64,000 nucleotides of DNA from the NCBI GenBank assembly GCA_035760965.1, contig DASTRY010000037.1, forward strand, positions 1 to 64,000, given 5' to 3'. Made by a program: the position numbers and the translations under genes. This document shows, piece by piece, positions 28,276 to 37,193 of this stretch (its first letter is position 1; each line of letters starts with the position of its first letter). The notes under the pieces were generated by a model. That model made no database searches, had not been told where the DNA came from, and was given only the letters and a program-made list of their open reading frames with translations. Origin of the DNA: JADGHX01 sp035760965 (GTDB lineage: Bacteria; Pseudomonadota; Gammaproteobacteria; Steroidobacterales; Steroidobacteraceae).

Positions 28276-28976
28276 ATCGCCTCGCGATAGCCGTGCAGCG
28301 TGCCGACATCGACGTAGCGCTCGCCGGCGCGCACGCCGAGCGCAACGCCACCGCGCTCCAGCCAGGCATTGACGAGCGTTCCGAAATATTCGTCGCGCCG
28401 CTCGCGAGCGTTCCACAGCGCCCCCAACGCATGGAACACGCGGCCCGGCATCTTGAAAGCGCCCCATATCCATTGCGAGCGGGCGGCGGCCGATTTCACT
28501 TGAATCTGCTCGACGCCGTCCTGTCCGTCGAGCAGCACCGCATCGAACAGCTCCGGATGATCGGTCGGAAAGAGCAGGAATGACAGGCGATCGTCGGGGA
28601 GGCGCGTCAACGCGTCGCGCGGGAACCAGACGGTATCGGGCAGACCCACGACGACGGGCTCGTCCGGATGAACGAGCGGCTGCGCCCGGAAGAGCGCGTC
28701 GCAGAGACCTGCAGCCTGCGGCTGCACGACGTAGGCAATGTCCGCATTACAGACGCGCGCACCATAGTACTGGAGGATGTCGTGCTTGCCGGGCGAGATG
28801 ACGAGACAGATCTTGTCCGCGCCGCCGAGCGTCAGCCGCTCGATGAGGTATTCGCTCACCGCCTTCGGGCGCTGCACGCCGTCGTCGTCACGGTGGCCGA
28901 CCGGCAGCAGCTCCTTCGAGAAGGCGAGAGGCTGAATGCGCGTGCCGTTGCCGGCCGCCGGAATGATGCCCCACAT
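28242..28976 (-). CDS. sugar-1-phosphate nucleotidyltransferase
   Basis: 244-aa nucleotidyltransferase of the RmlA/GalU type. The signature GIIPAAGNGTRIQPLAFSKE binds the NTP and pyrophosphate, and the later GLPDTVWFPRDAL holds the metal-binding Asp. It would activate a sugar 1-phosphate, perhaps the product of the phosphomutase encoded 1.1 kb away. The start has GAGGA eight bases upstream and lies 89 bases inside the end of the upstream CgeB-like gene. Nucleotide and sugar specificity cannot be told. Confidence 0.88.
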   Translation of the reverse strand: MWGIIPAAGNGTRIQPLAFSKELLPVGHRDDDGVQRPKAVSEYLIERLTLGGADKICLVISPGKHDILQYYGARVCNADIAYVVQPQAAGLCDALFRAQPLVHPDEPVVVGLPDTVWFPRDALTRLPDDRLSFLLFPTDHPELFDAVLLDGQDGVEQIQVKSAAARSQWIWGAFKMPGRVFHALGALWNARERRDEYFGTLVNAWLERGGVALGVRAGERYVDVGTLHGYREAIQLLASEAPPT

Positions 28977-30042
28977 GTGACAGGTCCTCGAGTAAGGCAA
29001 CCAGCTCTGCCGCGCGCTTCGCCGAGCTGTGCTCTTCCAGCGTCCGCTCGCGCGCGGCGCGCGCGATTCGCTGCAGCTCCTCGTCGCTGCGCTCCAACGC
29101 TGCCATGACATCCGCAGGCCCGTGTACGACGAGGATTTCCGTACCCGGCGCGTAGAAGTGCTCGAGGCCCCGCCAGTCATCCGTGAGAAGCGGCGTGCCG
29201 CAGGCAGCGGCTTCGAACAGCCGCCCTGACGGACAGAAGCCCATTGCCGCCATGTCCCCGCGAGTCACGTTCAGCGTCAGCCGCGATGCACAGAAGAACG
29301 CCGGGTGATCCGGCGGCGGCACGTGCCGCAGGAACCAAATGTTCCGGCACCACGGAAAGCTCGCGGGATAGCCGCTGCCACCGAGCACGAAACGGCGGTG
29401 CGGTGAGCGCCGCGCGGGCTCGATGAAGAGCTGCTCGAGCGCGCACTGCCGATCGGCCGCGAACGTGCCGAGATACGACAGATCCCAGTCGTGACGCGCT
29501 TGCCCGGGCCGCGGCGCATGCGACTCCGGATCGGCGTGGCCGTGGAGCGGCGCGACGCGCCGTGCGCCGAGTCGCTGCTGCAGCTCGGCGAGCGCGGTGC
29601 CGCCGGTGTAGCTCAGAACGAGATCGAATGCGCCGAGCCCGTCCTCGGGAACGTATTCGACCATCTCGCCCGCACCGAGCCGCGCGAGCGTCACGGGCGT
29701 GTCGAGATCGTAGAAGACGCGCAGCGCCGTTGCGCTCTCATCGCGCAGGAGTCGCGCGGCTTCGCGAGCATCCGGGCAGTACGAGGTGATGATCACCGCA
29801 TCGGCATCCCCGATGTGCGCGCGTGCGCTTTGCCGGATGTCGTCCCATTGGCGATAGAGAATGAGCTCGGCTCCGGGCAGTGCGTGCAAGTCGCGATGCT
29901 CCGCGTAGTACGGGACGTCGCGCTCGAAGAAGACGACATCGTGCCCGCTGCGTCCGAGTGCGCGAATCAAGCCACGCCACAGCGTCGCATGTCCGTTGCC
30001 CCACGAAGAGCTGAGCGTCAGGCCGAAAATGGCGAGCTTCAT
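28888..30042 (-). CDS. CgeB-like glycosyltransferase (copy 4)
   Basis: 384-aa GT-B enzyme closely related to copy 1 of the main operon: N-terminus LAIFGLTLSSSWGNGHATLW, then VPYYAEHRDL, and C-terminal FEAAACGTPLLTDDWRGLEH. The final 30 residues, past the family's usual end, come from the long overlap with the nucleotidyltransferase start and are probably not constrained. The long frame upstream of the ATG is antisense to the phosphomutase gene. This copy may have arisen by duplication of copy 1. Confidence 0.83.
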   Translation of the reverse strand: MKLAIFGLTLSSSWGNGHATLWRGLIRALGRSGHDVVFFERDVPYYAEHRDLHALPGAELILYRQWDDIRQSARAHIGDADAVIITSYCPDAREAARLLRDESATALRVFYDLDTPVTLARLGAGEMVEYVPEDGLGAFDLVLSYTGGTALAELQQRLGARRVAPLHGHADPESHAPRPGQARHDWDLSYLGTFAADRQCALEQLFIEPARRSPHRRFVLGGSGYPASFPWCRNIWFLRHVPPPDHPAFFCASRLTLNVTRGDMAAMGFCPSGRLFEAAACGTPLLTDDWRGLEHFYAPGTEILVVHGPADVMAALERSDEELQRIARAARERTLEEHSSAKRAAELVALLEDLSHVGHHSGGRQRHAHSASRLLEGAAAGRPP

Positions 30043-30111
30043 GCGCCGGCCATCAAGCAAGCGCTGATCCCGCGAAGGAACCGGTTGGCGCAGCGAGACG
30101 TTCGAGTTCGT

Positions 30112-31482
30112 ATGTTGAACATCGTGCCGCGCATCAACCCCGCCGCCGTCCGCTCCTACGATCTGCGCGGTGTGGTCGGTCGCGAGCTCGGGCCGAACGA
30201 TGCGCATGCGCTGGGTCTTGCGTTCGCGACGGCGGCGCGGGCGCAGCGGCTGCGCTCGGTCGCCGTCGGGCGCGACGGGCGCGAGAGCTCGCCGCTTCTC
30301 GAAGAAGCGCTGGTCGCGGGGCTCGTCGCCGGCGGTCTCCGCGCGCGCCGCATCGGGCTCGGTCCGACGCCGATGCTCTACTTCGCCGTGCATGCGTGCG
30401 GCTTCGACGGCGGCATCATGGTGACCGGCTCGCACAATCCGCGCGACGAGAACGGCTTCAAGCTGCTGCTCGGAGCGGAACCCGTGTACGGCGCGGCGTT
30501 GCGCAAGCTCGTCAGTCTCGAGCCGCGGCGACAGGCCGGCGGCGCCGAGGGTGAATGCTCGGTGACGGGCGCGTATCTGCAATCGCTTGCGCACCTCGCG
30601 CGCGCGGCCAAGCCGTTCAAAGTCGTTTGGGATTGCGGCAGCGGAGCGGTCGGCGCCGTGATCGAGGAGCTCACGCAGATGCTCCCGGGGCGGCACGTGC
30701 TGCTCAACGCGCGGGTCGATGGACGCTTTCCCGCGCATCATCCCGACCCGTCGGTCGCAGCAAACTTGCGCGAGTTGCAGGCCGCCGTCGTCGCCCATGG
30801 CGCGGATCTCGGGATCGCCTTCGACGGCGACGGCGATCGCATCGGCGTCGTCGACGAGACCGGCGCGATCGTGTGGGCGGATCAGCTGCTCCTGCTGCTC
30901 GCCGCCGATGCGCTCGAGCGCCAGCCGGGTGCGGCGATCGTCGCGGACGTGAAGTCGAGCCGCGTGCTGTTCGAAGGCATCCGGCGGCTGGGTGGGCGCG
31001 CCGTGATGGCGCCTTCAGGATATGTGTTGGTTCGCGCAGCGATGCTCGCCGCGGCGGCGCCGCTCGCGGGCGAGATGAGCGGTCACATCATGTTCGCCGG
31101 CGCGTGGCACGGCTCCGACGATGCGCTCTACGTCGCCATGCGCCTGCTGCAGGCACTCACCCGCTTCGGCGCCAGCCTTGCTGAGTTTCGCCGCGCGCTC
31201 CCGCGCACGATCGCGACGCCGGAGCTTCGCATCGCATGCCCCGCGGTGCGCAAGCACGCGGTGATTCGCGAAGTGGCGTCGCGCGTCAAAGCGAGCGGCG
31301 CGCAGATCGACACGACGGATGGCGTCCGCGTCACGAACAAGGACGGCTGGTGGCTGCTGCGCGCATCCGGCACAGAATCCAAGCTCACGGCACGGTGCGA
31401 GGCGGGCGACGAGGACTCACTCGCTCGGTTGCGGAGTATGCTGATCCGGCAGCTTCGCGCGAGCGGCATCGATCTGCCATGA
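30112..31482 (+). CDS. phosphomannomutase/phosphoglucomutase
   Basis: 456-aa alpha-D-phosphohexomutase that interconverts hexose 6- and 1-phosphates. All four family motifs are present in order: the phosphoserine loop TGSHNPRDENG, the metal loop AFDGDGDRIG, the sugar-binding loop GEMSGHIMF and the phosphate-binding loop RASGTESKL. It supplies sugar 1-phosphate for nucleotide activation. A GTG four codons downstream is an alternative start. Its stop overlaps the next gene's ATG, and it is divergent from CgeB-like copy 4. Confidence 0.93.
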   Translation: MLNIVPRINPAAVRSYDLRGVVGRELGPNDAHALGLAFATAARAQRLRSVAVGRDGRESSPLLEEALVAGLVAGGLRARRIGLGPTPMLYFAVHACGFDGGIMVTGSHNPRDENGFKLLLGAEPVYGAALRKLVSLEPRRQAGGAEGECSVTGAYLQSLAHLARAAKPFKVVWDCGSGAVGAVIEELTQMLPGRHVLLNARVDGRFPAHHPDPSVAANLRELQAAVVAHGADLGIAFDGDGDRIGVVDETGAIVWADQLLLLLAADALERQPGAAIVADVKSSRVLFEGIRRLGGRAVMAPSGYVLVRAAMLAAAAPLAGEMSGHIMFAGAWHGSDDALYVAMRLLQALTRFGASLAEFRRALPRTIATPELRIACPAVRKHAVIREVASRVKASGAQIDTTDGVRVTNKDGWWLLRASGTESKLTARCEAGDEDSLARLRSMLIRQLRASGIDLP

Positions 31483-32459
31483 CCGCCGAGACGATTGCGC
31501 TTTCTCCTGCGGCGCCGCGCACGATACCCGGCGTTTCAGCCGGTATGCGCGTGCTGCTTCGCGCCTTCTACGATGTCGCCACGCGCGTGAGTCCGGCATT
31601 GGCCGCGCGACTGGCGCTTGCGCTCTTCACTACTCCCGTCCGTCAAAGTCTGACACCCGAGGCGCGCGCGATTCTTCGCACCGCGTTTGACTCCGTGCTG
31701 GAAGTAAGCGGCAACCGGCTGCGTGTGTACTGCTGGCCGGGCGACGGTCCGACCATCCTGCTCGCGCACGGATGGAGCTCTCGTGCCGGCCGCCTCACGG
31801 CTTTCGTCGAGTCGCTGCGGCGTGCGGGCTTCGAGGTGCTCGCGTTCGATGCCCCCGCGCACGGTGAATCGAGCGGCACTCAATCGGACATTCTCGAGTA
31901 CGTCGCGAGCCTGCGAGCGGTGATCGCTGGAGCGGGACCCGTCCACGGGATCATTGCGCATTCATTCGGCGCACGCGCGAGCCTGCTGCTCGCCGCGGAG
32001 AGGTGCGTGGACCTTCGGGCGCTGGCGCTCATCTCGATGCCGCCTGATGTGAGCTACATCCTCGAGGAGTTCAAGCTCGTGCTGGGGCTCCGGGAAGACG
32101 TGCAACGGCTGCTCGATCGCGCGCTCATCGCTCGGTTCGGCGGCACGATCGATCGGCACGACCCTGAGCGTCATGCACGCCCAGTCGAGATTCCAGTCCT
32201 GCTGCTTCACGACTCCGATGACGACGTGGCACCGGTGGCGCACGCCATTGCTCTCGCCCAGCAGCTACCCGCCGCGCAACTCGCCCTCACGCAGGGCCTG
32301 AATCACTGCGGGTTACTGAGTCACGGGCCGTCTATCCAGGCGGTGACGGCCTTCATGACTAGTGCGATCGACCTCGGAAGAGCAGGTACGTCAGCGTCAG
32401 CACGCCTGCCGCTGCCGCGGCCGTGCCGACCGGAAACGTCCGCGCCGTCGTGGTCGTGA
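31479..32459 (+). CDS. alpha/beta hydrolase
   Basis: 326-aa alpha/beta-fold hydrolase. The nucleophile Ser is in HSFGAR, the oxyanion segment is LLAHGWSS, the acid is the Asp in LLHDSDDDVAP, and the catalytic His is in GLNHCGLL. It has no signal peptide. Coupled to the phosphomutase gene by an ATGA overlap. Its last 101 bases overlap the convergent hemerythrin-domain gene, so the C-terminal tail after SAIDLGRAG is low-complexity and may be dispensable. Substrate unknown (ester or acyl group). Confidence 0.85.
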   Translation: MTAETIALSPAAPRTIPGVSAGMRVLLRAFYDVATRVSPALAARLALALFTTPVRQSLTPEARAILRTAFDSVLEVSGNRLRVYCWPGDGPTILLAHGWSSRAGRLTAFVESLRRAGFEVLAFDAPAHGESSGTQSDILEYVASLRAVIAGAGPVHGIIAHSFGARASLLLAAERCVDLRALALISMPPDVSYILEEFKLVLGLREDVQRLLDRALIARFGGTIDRHDPERHARPVEIPVLLLHDSDDDVAPVAHAIALAQQLPAAQLALTQGLNHCGLLSHGPSIQAVTAFMTSAIDLGRAGTSASARLPLPRPCRPETSAPSWS

Positions 32460-33108
32460 GCTCGCGGACTCGCGGACGCAGCAGCTCCATGCGCCGTTTC
32501 GTCATGCGCCAGCCGAGGGCGCCGAGGTCGTCGCCGAGCACGTCTTCGGCGAGGGGCAACAGCACCGTCTCTTCGTCCGCGACGTGGTGGAGCACGGTCC
32601 GCATCAGTGTGCGGAACGTATCGTCGAAGTTCGGGCTTTCCGGACCCTGCGCGCGCAGCTCGGCGATCAGGCGGCGCATCTCGTCGTGCTCCGGTCGGCT
32701 CTTGTCGAGCACGTCATCGTCCGGCGCCACCGCGGCGAGCGCGGGATAAAAGATCTCTTCCTCGAGTTGGGCATGCACCTCGAGCGCGAGACACACGTTG
32801 CCGACGAGCGCGCGCTTGCGATTGGTCGACATGTACGAGCGGAACCGGCGAAACGCCGAGAGCACATGCGTGTGATCCATGCGGATCAGCGTGGTGATGC
32901 TCGGAGACATGGCGTCCGCCGCCGTGCTCAGCTTCTCGCGCGCGGCATCCGCGGCGCTGCCGAGCTTCTCGCGCGCGTTGTCGACTCGCCGGCGCACAGA
33001 TAATCGAGACTCGAGCTCGTTCATCGTGCGATCGACTTCCTCGCGCGCGGAGTCGGCGTGGCGGCGAATTTCCTCCGGGGAGGCGTTCGCGTCGGGCGTA
33101 GCGTTCAT
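32359..33108 (-). CDS. DUF3618-like/hemerythrin/TM fusion protein
   Basis: 249-aa protein of three parts. Residues 10–65 resemble DUF3618 (EEVDRTMNELESRLSVRRRV and an Ala-rich helix). Residues 75–190 form a hemerythrin-like HHE four-helix bundle, with candidate iron ligands in MDHTHV, VHAQLEEEIFYP, PEHDEM and LHHVADEE. A C-terminal helix (about 225–243) anchors it to the membrane. Hemerythrin domains bind O2 or sense oxygen and iron. ATGA overlap with the upstream holin-like gene indicates co-expression. Confidence 0.82.
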   Translation of the reverse strand: MNATPDANASPEEIRRHADSAREEVDRTMNELESRLSVRRRVDNAREKLGSAADAAREKLSTAADAMSPSITTLIRMDHTHVLSAFRRFRSYMSTNRKRALVGNVCLALEVHAQLEEEIFYPALAAVAPDDDVLDKSRPEHDEMRRLIAELRAQGPESPNFDDTFRTLMRTVLHHVADEETVLLPLAEDVLGDDLGALGWRMTKRRMELLRPRVRELTTTTARTFPVGTAAAAAGVLTLTYLLFRGRSH

Positions 33109-33548
33109 GGTTGTTTCCTCATGAGGACGTCTTTGTCACGCTTCAGCGAGTCCTGGGTGAGCTCGGGCTTCACGGTCGTGGCGCTCATCTTCTTGATGCC
33201 CGCGTGCACCATCACATAGCCGATCACGCCGACGACCACGCCGATGATCAGCGCGGCGAGCCAGGGCTCGACCACCTTGGAAAGGCCGAGCACCGCGGCG
33301 GCGAGCAGCACGAGGAGCCCGGCGTAGAGCACCGCGCCCCCCGCCGCGACCGAGGTCGCGCTCACGAGCAACCGTGAGATGGAGCGCATGAACTCCGCGC
33401 GCGCGAGCGTCAGCTCCTGGCGGAAGAGGGTGGACACCTCGTTGAGCAGGCGGCGCATCAGATCCAGCGTCGATTGCGATTCACGGTCTTGCGCGCGGGG
33501 GTTGCCCTCACCGCTCAGGATGTCGTCGGAACTGCGGGCCTGCTGCAT
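33105..33548 (-). CDS. holin superfamily III-like membrane protein
   Basis: 147-aa membrane protein. An N-terminal amphipathic helix (LMRRLLNEVSTLFRQEL) is followed by two hydrophobic helices at about 65–90 and 95–118, the pattern of the PF07332-type "phage holin family" proteins common in bacterial chromosomes, usually next to DUF3618 proteins. Not a sign of prophage here. The ATG has GAGGCG upstream; an earlier in-frame start would add an Arg-rich segment. The 168 bases to the next gene hold nothing evident. Confidence 0.8.
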   Translation of the reverse strand: MQQARSSDDILSGEGNPRAQDRESQSTLDLMRRLLNEVSTLFRQELTLARAEFMRSISRLLVSATSVAAGGAVLYAGLLVLLAAAVLGLSKVVEPWLAALIIGVVVGVIGYVMVHAGIKKMSATTVKPELTQDSLKRDKDVLMRKQP

Positions 33549-33716
33549 CGGGATCGCCTCGAAATGATGACTTCGACGCAGCAAGCGCCGTTCCGCTTCA
33601 GCGAGGCGTCGGTCGGCCGGTGAAGTCGCAGCTCCGCCGCCTGACCGAATCACGTCGCGGCTCGCCGCGAGGCGCCGCGCGCGTTGCGGCGCGCGACACC
33701 GGCCCGACAGTTCGCC

Positions 33717-34394
33717 TCAACCGGGTAGAACGTCGATGAAGCTGTTGATCGAGAGGCGGCCCGTACGCGGGTCGGGGTCGGGCACGAAGTCGTGCGCGAT
33801 GCAGCCCGAGTGCAGCACATTGCGCGGGTAGAGCAGCAGGCGATTGAAGATGCCGTCCTGGCGGCCGATCTGCTCGAAGAGCGGCGTGTCGCCATTGATG
33901 TAGCCCGGTCCCGGCGCGAGCGCTCCGGCGCACTCCGCCTCGAGCGTCCGCAGGTAGCGCTCGTTGCGCGACTCGTCGATGGATTCGAATCCTGTGGAAC
34001 GATGGCGATAGAACGCCGTTCCGCCAAGGTCCTTGCGAAACAAGTAGTGGATCGAGGCGAGGCCGTGCTTCGCGAGCGAGTCCACGTGCGGAATGCGCTG
34101 GGGCAGCTCGAGCCGGTCCGCCGGCGTCGTCACGATGGAGAAGTGACACATCGAGAGGCGCAGCGAGCCGCGTGCGACGCCGAGGCATTCGAGCATGGCG
34201 CTGCCGAGCGTTGCGAGCAGGAACTGCTGGTAGCGCGGAGGCGCGACGCAGCGGATGCCCGGGTAATACCGACCCTGCACCGTGAAAGTCTGCGTGACGG
34301 CGTAGTCGACGAGCTCGTCCGCATTGGCGACGAAGTCGTCCACGACGAGCAGCGGGAAGCGCTCCGCGCCGACCGTGAGCTTGCGGACGATCAT
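33717..34394 (-). CDS. DUF6445-family protein (2OG-Fe(II) oxygenase-like)
   Basis: 225-aa protein with features of a jelly-roll iron oxygenase-like fold: PHVDSLAKHGLASIHYL with a His-x-Asp pair, LHSGCIAHDF with the distal His, and RLSINSFIDVLP at the end, where an Arg often binds 2-oxoglutarate. I recall DUF6445 members mostly in TonB-receptor/halogenase operons such as the one 9 kb to the right. Substrate unknown. It stands alone between the holin-like and CHAD genes. Confidence 0.72.
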   Translation of the reverse strand: MIVRKLTVGAERFPLLVVDDFVANADELVDYAVTQTFTVQGRYYPGIRCVAPPRYQQFLLATLGSAMLECLGVARGSLRLSMCHFSIVTTPADRLELPQRIPHVDSLAKHGLASIHYLFRKDLGGTAFYRHRSTGFESIDESRNERYLRTLEAECAGALAPGPGYINGDTPLFEQIGRQDGIFNRLLLYPRNVLHSGCIAHDFVPDPDPRTGRLSINSFIDVLPG

Positions 34395-34535
34395 GGCGCG
34401 GATCTCTGCGAAGGATGCGCGGTGCCGGGCATCTGCAGATTATCGCCTGCACGGCGGATAGCCGGTAGCCGATTCGTCGATCGGCGACGGGAATGGAGCT
34501 GACGGGCCCTTCGCAAACGCCGCCAAAAGGGGACG

Positions 34536-35459
34536 CTACGCCGCCGCGCTCTTCTCGTCGCGCCAGTTACGCCAATACTCGCTGATGCGATCCGCGAACA
34601 CGCGCGGCTTCTCCTGATAGAGCCGCGAACCGAGCAACAGCGCCTTTTCGCGGAGCTGGCTTTGGCAACGATCGATCAGAGCCAGCACGGCGTCGAGTGT
34701 CGCCGCGTCCCGGAACGCCGCGCGGTGCGCGAGGACCGCCTCGCGCAGCACGCTGAAGTCGTGCTCGTCGCCGAGGTAGTCGGTCAGCCGGTGCGCCTGA
34801 TCGACCATCTCGCCGATCATCGCGGGCCAGAGCGGCTCGAGGTATTCGAGGTTGTATCGCAGATACTTCGCCTGCTTGCGCCACTCGTGAAACGCTTCCG
34901 GCGAGCCTGTCTTGCGCGCCTCGGCGAGCGCGCGACGACCGCGCGAGTACACGCGCTTCAGCCCGGCGCGGATAGGACTCCAATCGTCACCGTCGTGCGG
35001 GATACGCAAGCGCTCCACGCCTCCGTGCACCTCGCGCAGTAGCCGGCGCGAGTGAGCGAGCACTTTGCTGCGCGCGCCGAGCGCTTCGCGCGCGGCGTGG
35101 CCGCGCTGGTCCTGCAGCACGCGCCGGAAGCCTTCGAGTTGCACGGCGGGAACCTGTTCGCCGTATTGCTCGCCCAGCAGCCGCAGCGTGTCGAGCAGCA
35201 CCTTGGAATCGCGCGCGGCGCTCAGCGGCCGCGCGGCATCGCGCATGGCGATGTTCCAAGCGCGATAGCTCGAGTCTTTCAGTGCGGGGCGCAGCAGGCG
35301 CAAGGCGGCACGCGCCTTCTTCAGGTGCTTGCGTGCCTCGTGAACGTCTTCGTCGGTGAGCCGCTTGTGTTCGAGTATCTCGCGCGCTCGCTCCACCTGT
35401 TTGCGCAGGTCCGCAGCGACGGCGCGGGCGGCGGACTCGTGTTTGACGAGCGGGCTCAT
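34536..35459 (-). CDS. CHAD domain-containing protein
   Basis: 307-aa all-helical protein of the CHAD family, which binds inorganic polyphosphate through conserved basic and histidine residues. Typical repeats are VHEARKHLKKARAALRLL at about 40–57 and FHEWRKQAKYLRYNLEYL near 190. No CYTH domain is fused. The start was set at MSPLVKHES; a TATAAT lies about ten bases upstream on the same strand and could make a nearly leaderless transcript. Likely role: association with polyphosphate granules. Confidence 0.88.
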   Translation of the reverse strand: MSPLVKHESAARAVAADLRKQVERAREILEHKRLTDEDVHEARKHLKKARAALRLLRPALKDSSYRAWNIAMRDAARPLSAARDSKVLLDTLRLLGEQYGEQVPAVQLEGFRRVLQDQRGHAAREALGARSKVLAHSRRLLREVHGGVERLRIPHDGDDWSPIRAGLKRVYSRGRRALAEARKTGSPEAFHEWRKQAKYLRYNLEYLEPLWPAMIGEMVDQAHRLTDYLGDEHDFSVLREAVLAHRAAFRDAATLDAVLALIDRCQSQLREKALLLGSRLYQEKPRVFADRISEYWRNWRDEKSAAA

Positions 35460-35582
35460 TGCGCACCCATTATAGGAAACAGGAGGCGCGCCCCGCCGGG
35501 GAAATCGTGGGCTTTGCGTTGGGAACCCGGGCATGGCGCGTGCGTTGCGGACCGCAATTCACGTCACGGGGACACTGCTCGC

Positions 35583-37193
35583 ATGACTTCAGACTGGTGG
35601 AAACGCGGCGTGATCTATCAGATCTACCCACGCTCGTTCCAGGACAGCAACGGCGACGGCATCGGTGACCTCGGCGGCATCCTGCAGCGGCTCGACTACT
35701 GTGCCGGGCTCGGGGTCGATGCGCTCTGGCTGTCGCCGATCTATCCCTCGCCGATGGCGGATTTCGGCTACGACGTCGCAGACTACACCGATATCGCGCC
35801 CATCTTCGGCACGCTCGAGCAGTTCGACGCGCTGGTCGCGGCCGTCAAGCAGCGCGGCCTGAAGTTGATACTGGACTTCGTGCCCAATCACACGTCGGAT
35901 CGCCATCCCTGGTTCGAAGAATCGCGATCCTCGCGCACGAACGCCAAGCGCGACTGGTATCTCTGGCGCGACCCGGCGCCGGGCGGCGGTCCGCCCAACA
36001 ACTGGCTGAGCAACTTCGGCGGCAGCGCCTGGCAGTTCGACGAGCGCACCGAGCAGTACTACTACCACGCGTTCCTGAAAGAGCAGCCGGACCTCAACTG
36101 GCGCAATCCGCAAGTGCGCGCCGCCATGCACGACGTGCTGCGCTTCTGGATGAAACGCGGGGTCGACGGATTCCGCGTCGATGTGCTCTGGCACCTGATC
36201 AAGGACGATGAGTTTCGCGACAATCCACCGAACCCGGACTACGCGCCGGGCCAGCCGCCCCATCAGAGCCAGATCCCGCTCTACACCACGGATCGGCCGG
36301 AAGTGCAGGAGATCGTCACGGAGCTGCGCCGGGTGGTGGACGAGCTCGACGATCGCGTGTTGATCGGCGAAATCTATCTGCCCATCGAACGCCTCGTTGC
36401 CTATTACGGCACGCAGCTCGACGGCGTACACCTGCCATTCAACTTCCAGCTCGTGCTGAGCGCCTGGGATGCGCGCGGGATCGCAACGCTCATCGACCAG
36501 TACGAGCGCGCCTTGCCGGCGGGCGGCTGGCCGAACTGGGTTCTCGGGAACCACGACAATCCCCGCATCGCGTCGCGCGTCGGCGTGGCCCAGGCGCGGG
36601 TGGCGGCGATGCTGCTGCTGACTCTCCGCGGCACTCCGACCATGTACTACGGCGACGAGCTGGGCATGGTGGACGTGCCGGTCCCGCGTGAGCGCGTGCA
36701 GGACCCGTATGAAAAGAACGTGCCGGGACTCGGCGTCGGTCGCGACCCTGAGCGCACCCCGATGCAGTGGGACAGCTCCCCCTATGCGGGATTCAGCAGT
36801 GTCGAGCCCTGGCTGCCGGTCTCGGACGACTATCAGATCGTCAACGTCGAGGCGGCCAGCAGCGATCCGAAATCCATTCTCACGCTCTACCGCCGCCTGT
36901 TGCAGCTCCGCCGGCGACACCTGGCGCTGTCCGTCGGCGATTACGTTCCGGTGGCGATGACGGGTGATCTGCTCGCTTACATCAGACGCACCGACAACGA
37001 GCGCTTTCTCGTGGCACTGAACCTCGGCGAAGGCCCGTACGCGGTGTCGCTCTCGTCGTTGCGCGCGAAGGGGCGCACCGTGCTCTCGACTTATCTGGAT
37101 CGCGAGGATACGACACCGACCGACACGATCGGTTTGCGTGCAAACGAAGGTGTCTTGATCGCGCTCGACGCGAACGGTGAGCGCCGCAGCTAG
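35583..37193 (+). CDS. GH13 alpha-glucosidase (oligo-1,6-glucosidase type)
   Basis: 536-aa cytoplasmic alpha-amylase-family enzyme that hydrolyses alpha-glucosidic bonds of small oligosaccharides. Conserved regions in order: DFVPNHTSD, GFRVDVLWH with the nucleophile Asp, LIGEIYLP with the acid/base Glu, and GNHDNPR with the transition-state Asp. The QDSNGDGIGDLGGI calcium loop is present. No signal peptide. Convergent with TreZ, overlapping its end by four bases; likely part of a glucan/trehalose recycling set. Confidence 0.92.
   Translation: MTSDWWKRGVIYQIYPRSFQDSNGDGIGDLGGILQRLDYCAGLGVDALWLSPIYPSPMADFGYDVADYTDIAPIFGTLEQFDALVAAVKQRGLKLILDFVPNHTSDRHPWFEESRSSRTNAKRDWYLWRDPAPGGGPPNNWLSNFGGSAWQFDERTEQYYYHAFLKEQPDLNWRNPQVRAAMHDVLRFWMKRGVDGFRVDVLWHLIKDDEFRDNPPNPDYAPGQPPHQSQIPLYTTDRPEVQEIVTELRRVVDELDDRVLIGEIYLPIERLVAYYGTQLDGVHLPFNFQLVLSAWDARGIATLIDQYERALPAGGWPNWVLGNHDNPRIASRVGVAQARVAAMLLLTLRGTPTMYYGDELGMVDVPVPRERVQDPYEKNVPGLGVGRDPERTPMQWDSSPYAGFSSVEPWLPVSDDYQIVNVEAASSDPKSILTLYRRLLQLRRRHLALSVGDYVPVAMTGDLLAYIRRTDNERFLVALNLGEGPYAVSLSSLRAKGRTVLSTYLDREDTTPTDTIGLRANEGVLIALDANGERRS

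Noticed and set aside
28888..30798. A 636-codon version of CgeB-like copy 4
   Set aside because: The first 250 codons are antisense to the phosphomutase gene and lack protein-like composition; the true start is the ATG before KLAIFGLT.
33105..33548. Prophage signal from a holin-like protein
   Set aside because: No endolysin, structural, integrase or terminase gene is near. Chromosomal holin-III-like proteins paired with DUF3618 are common.
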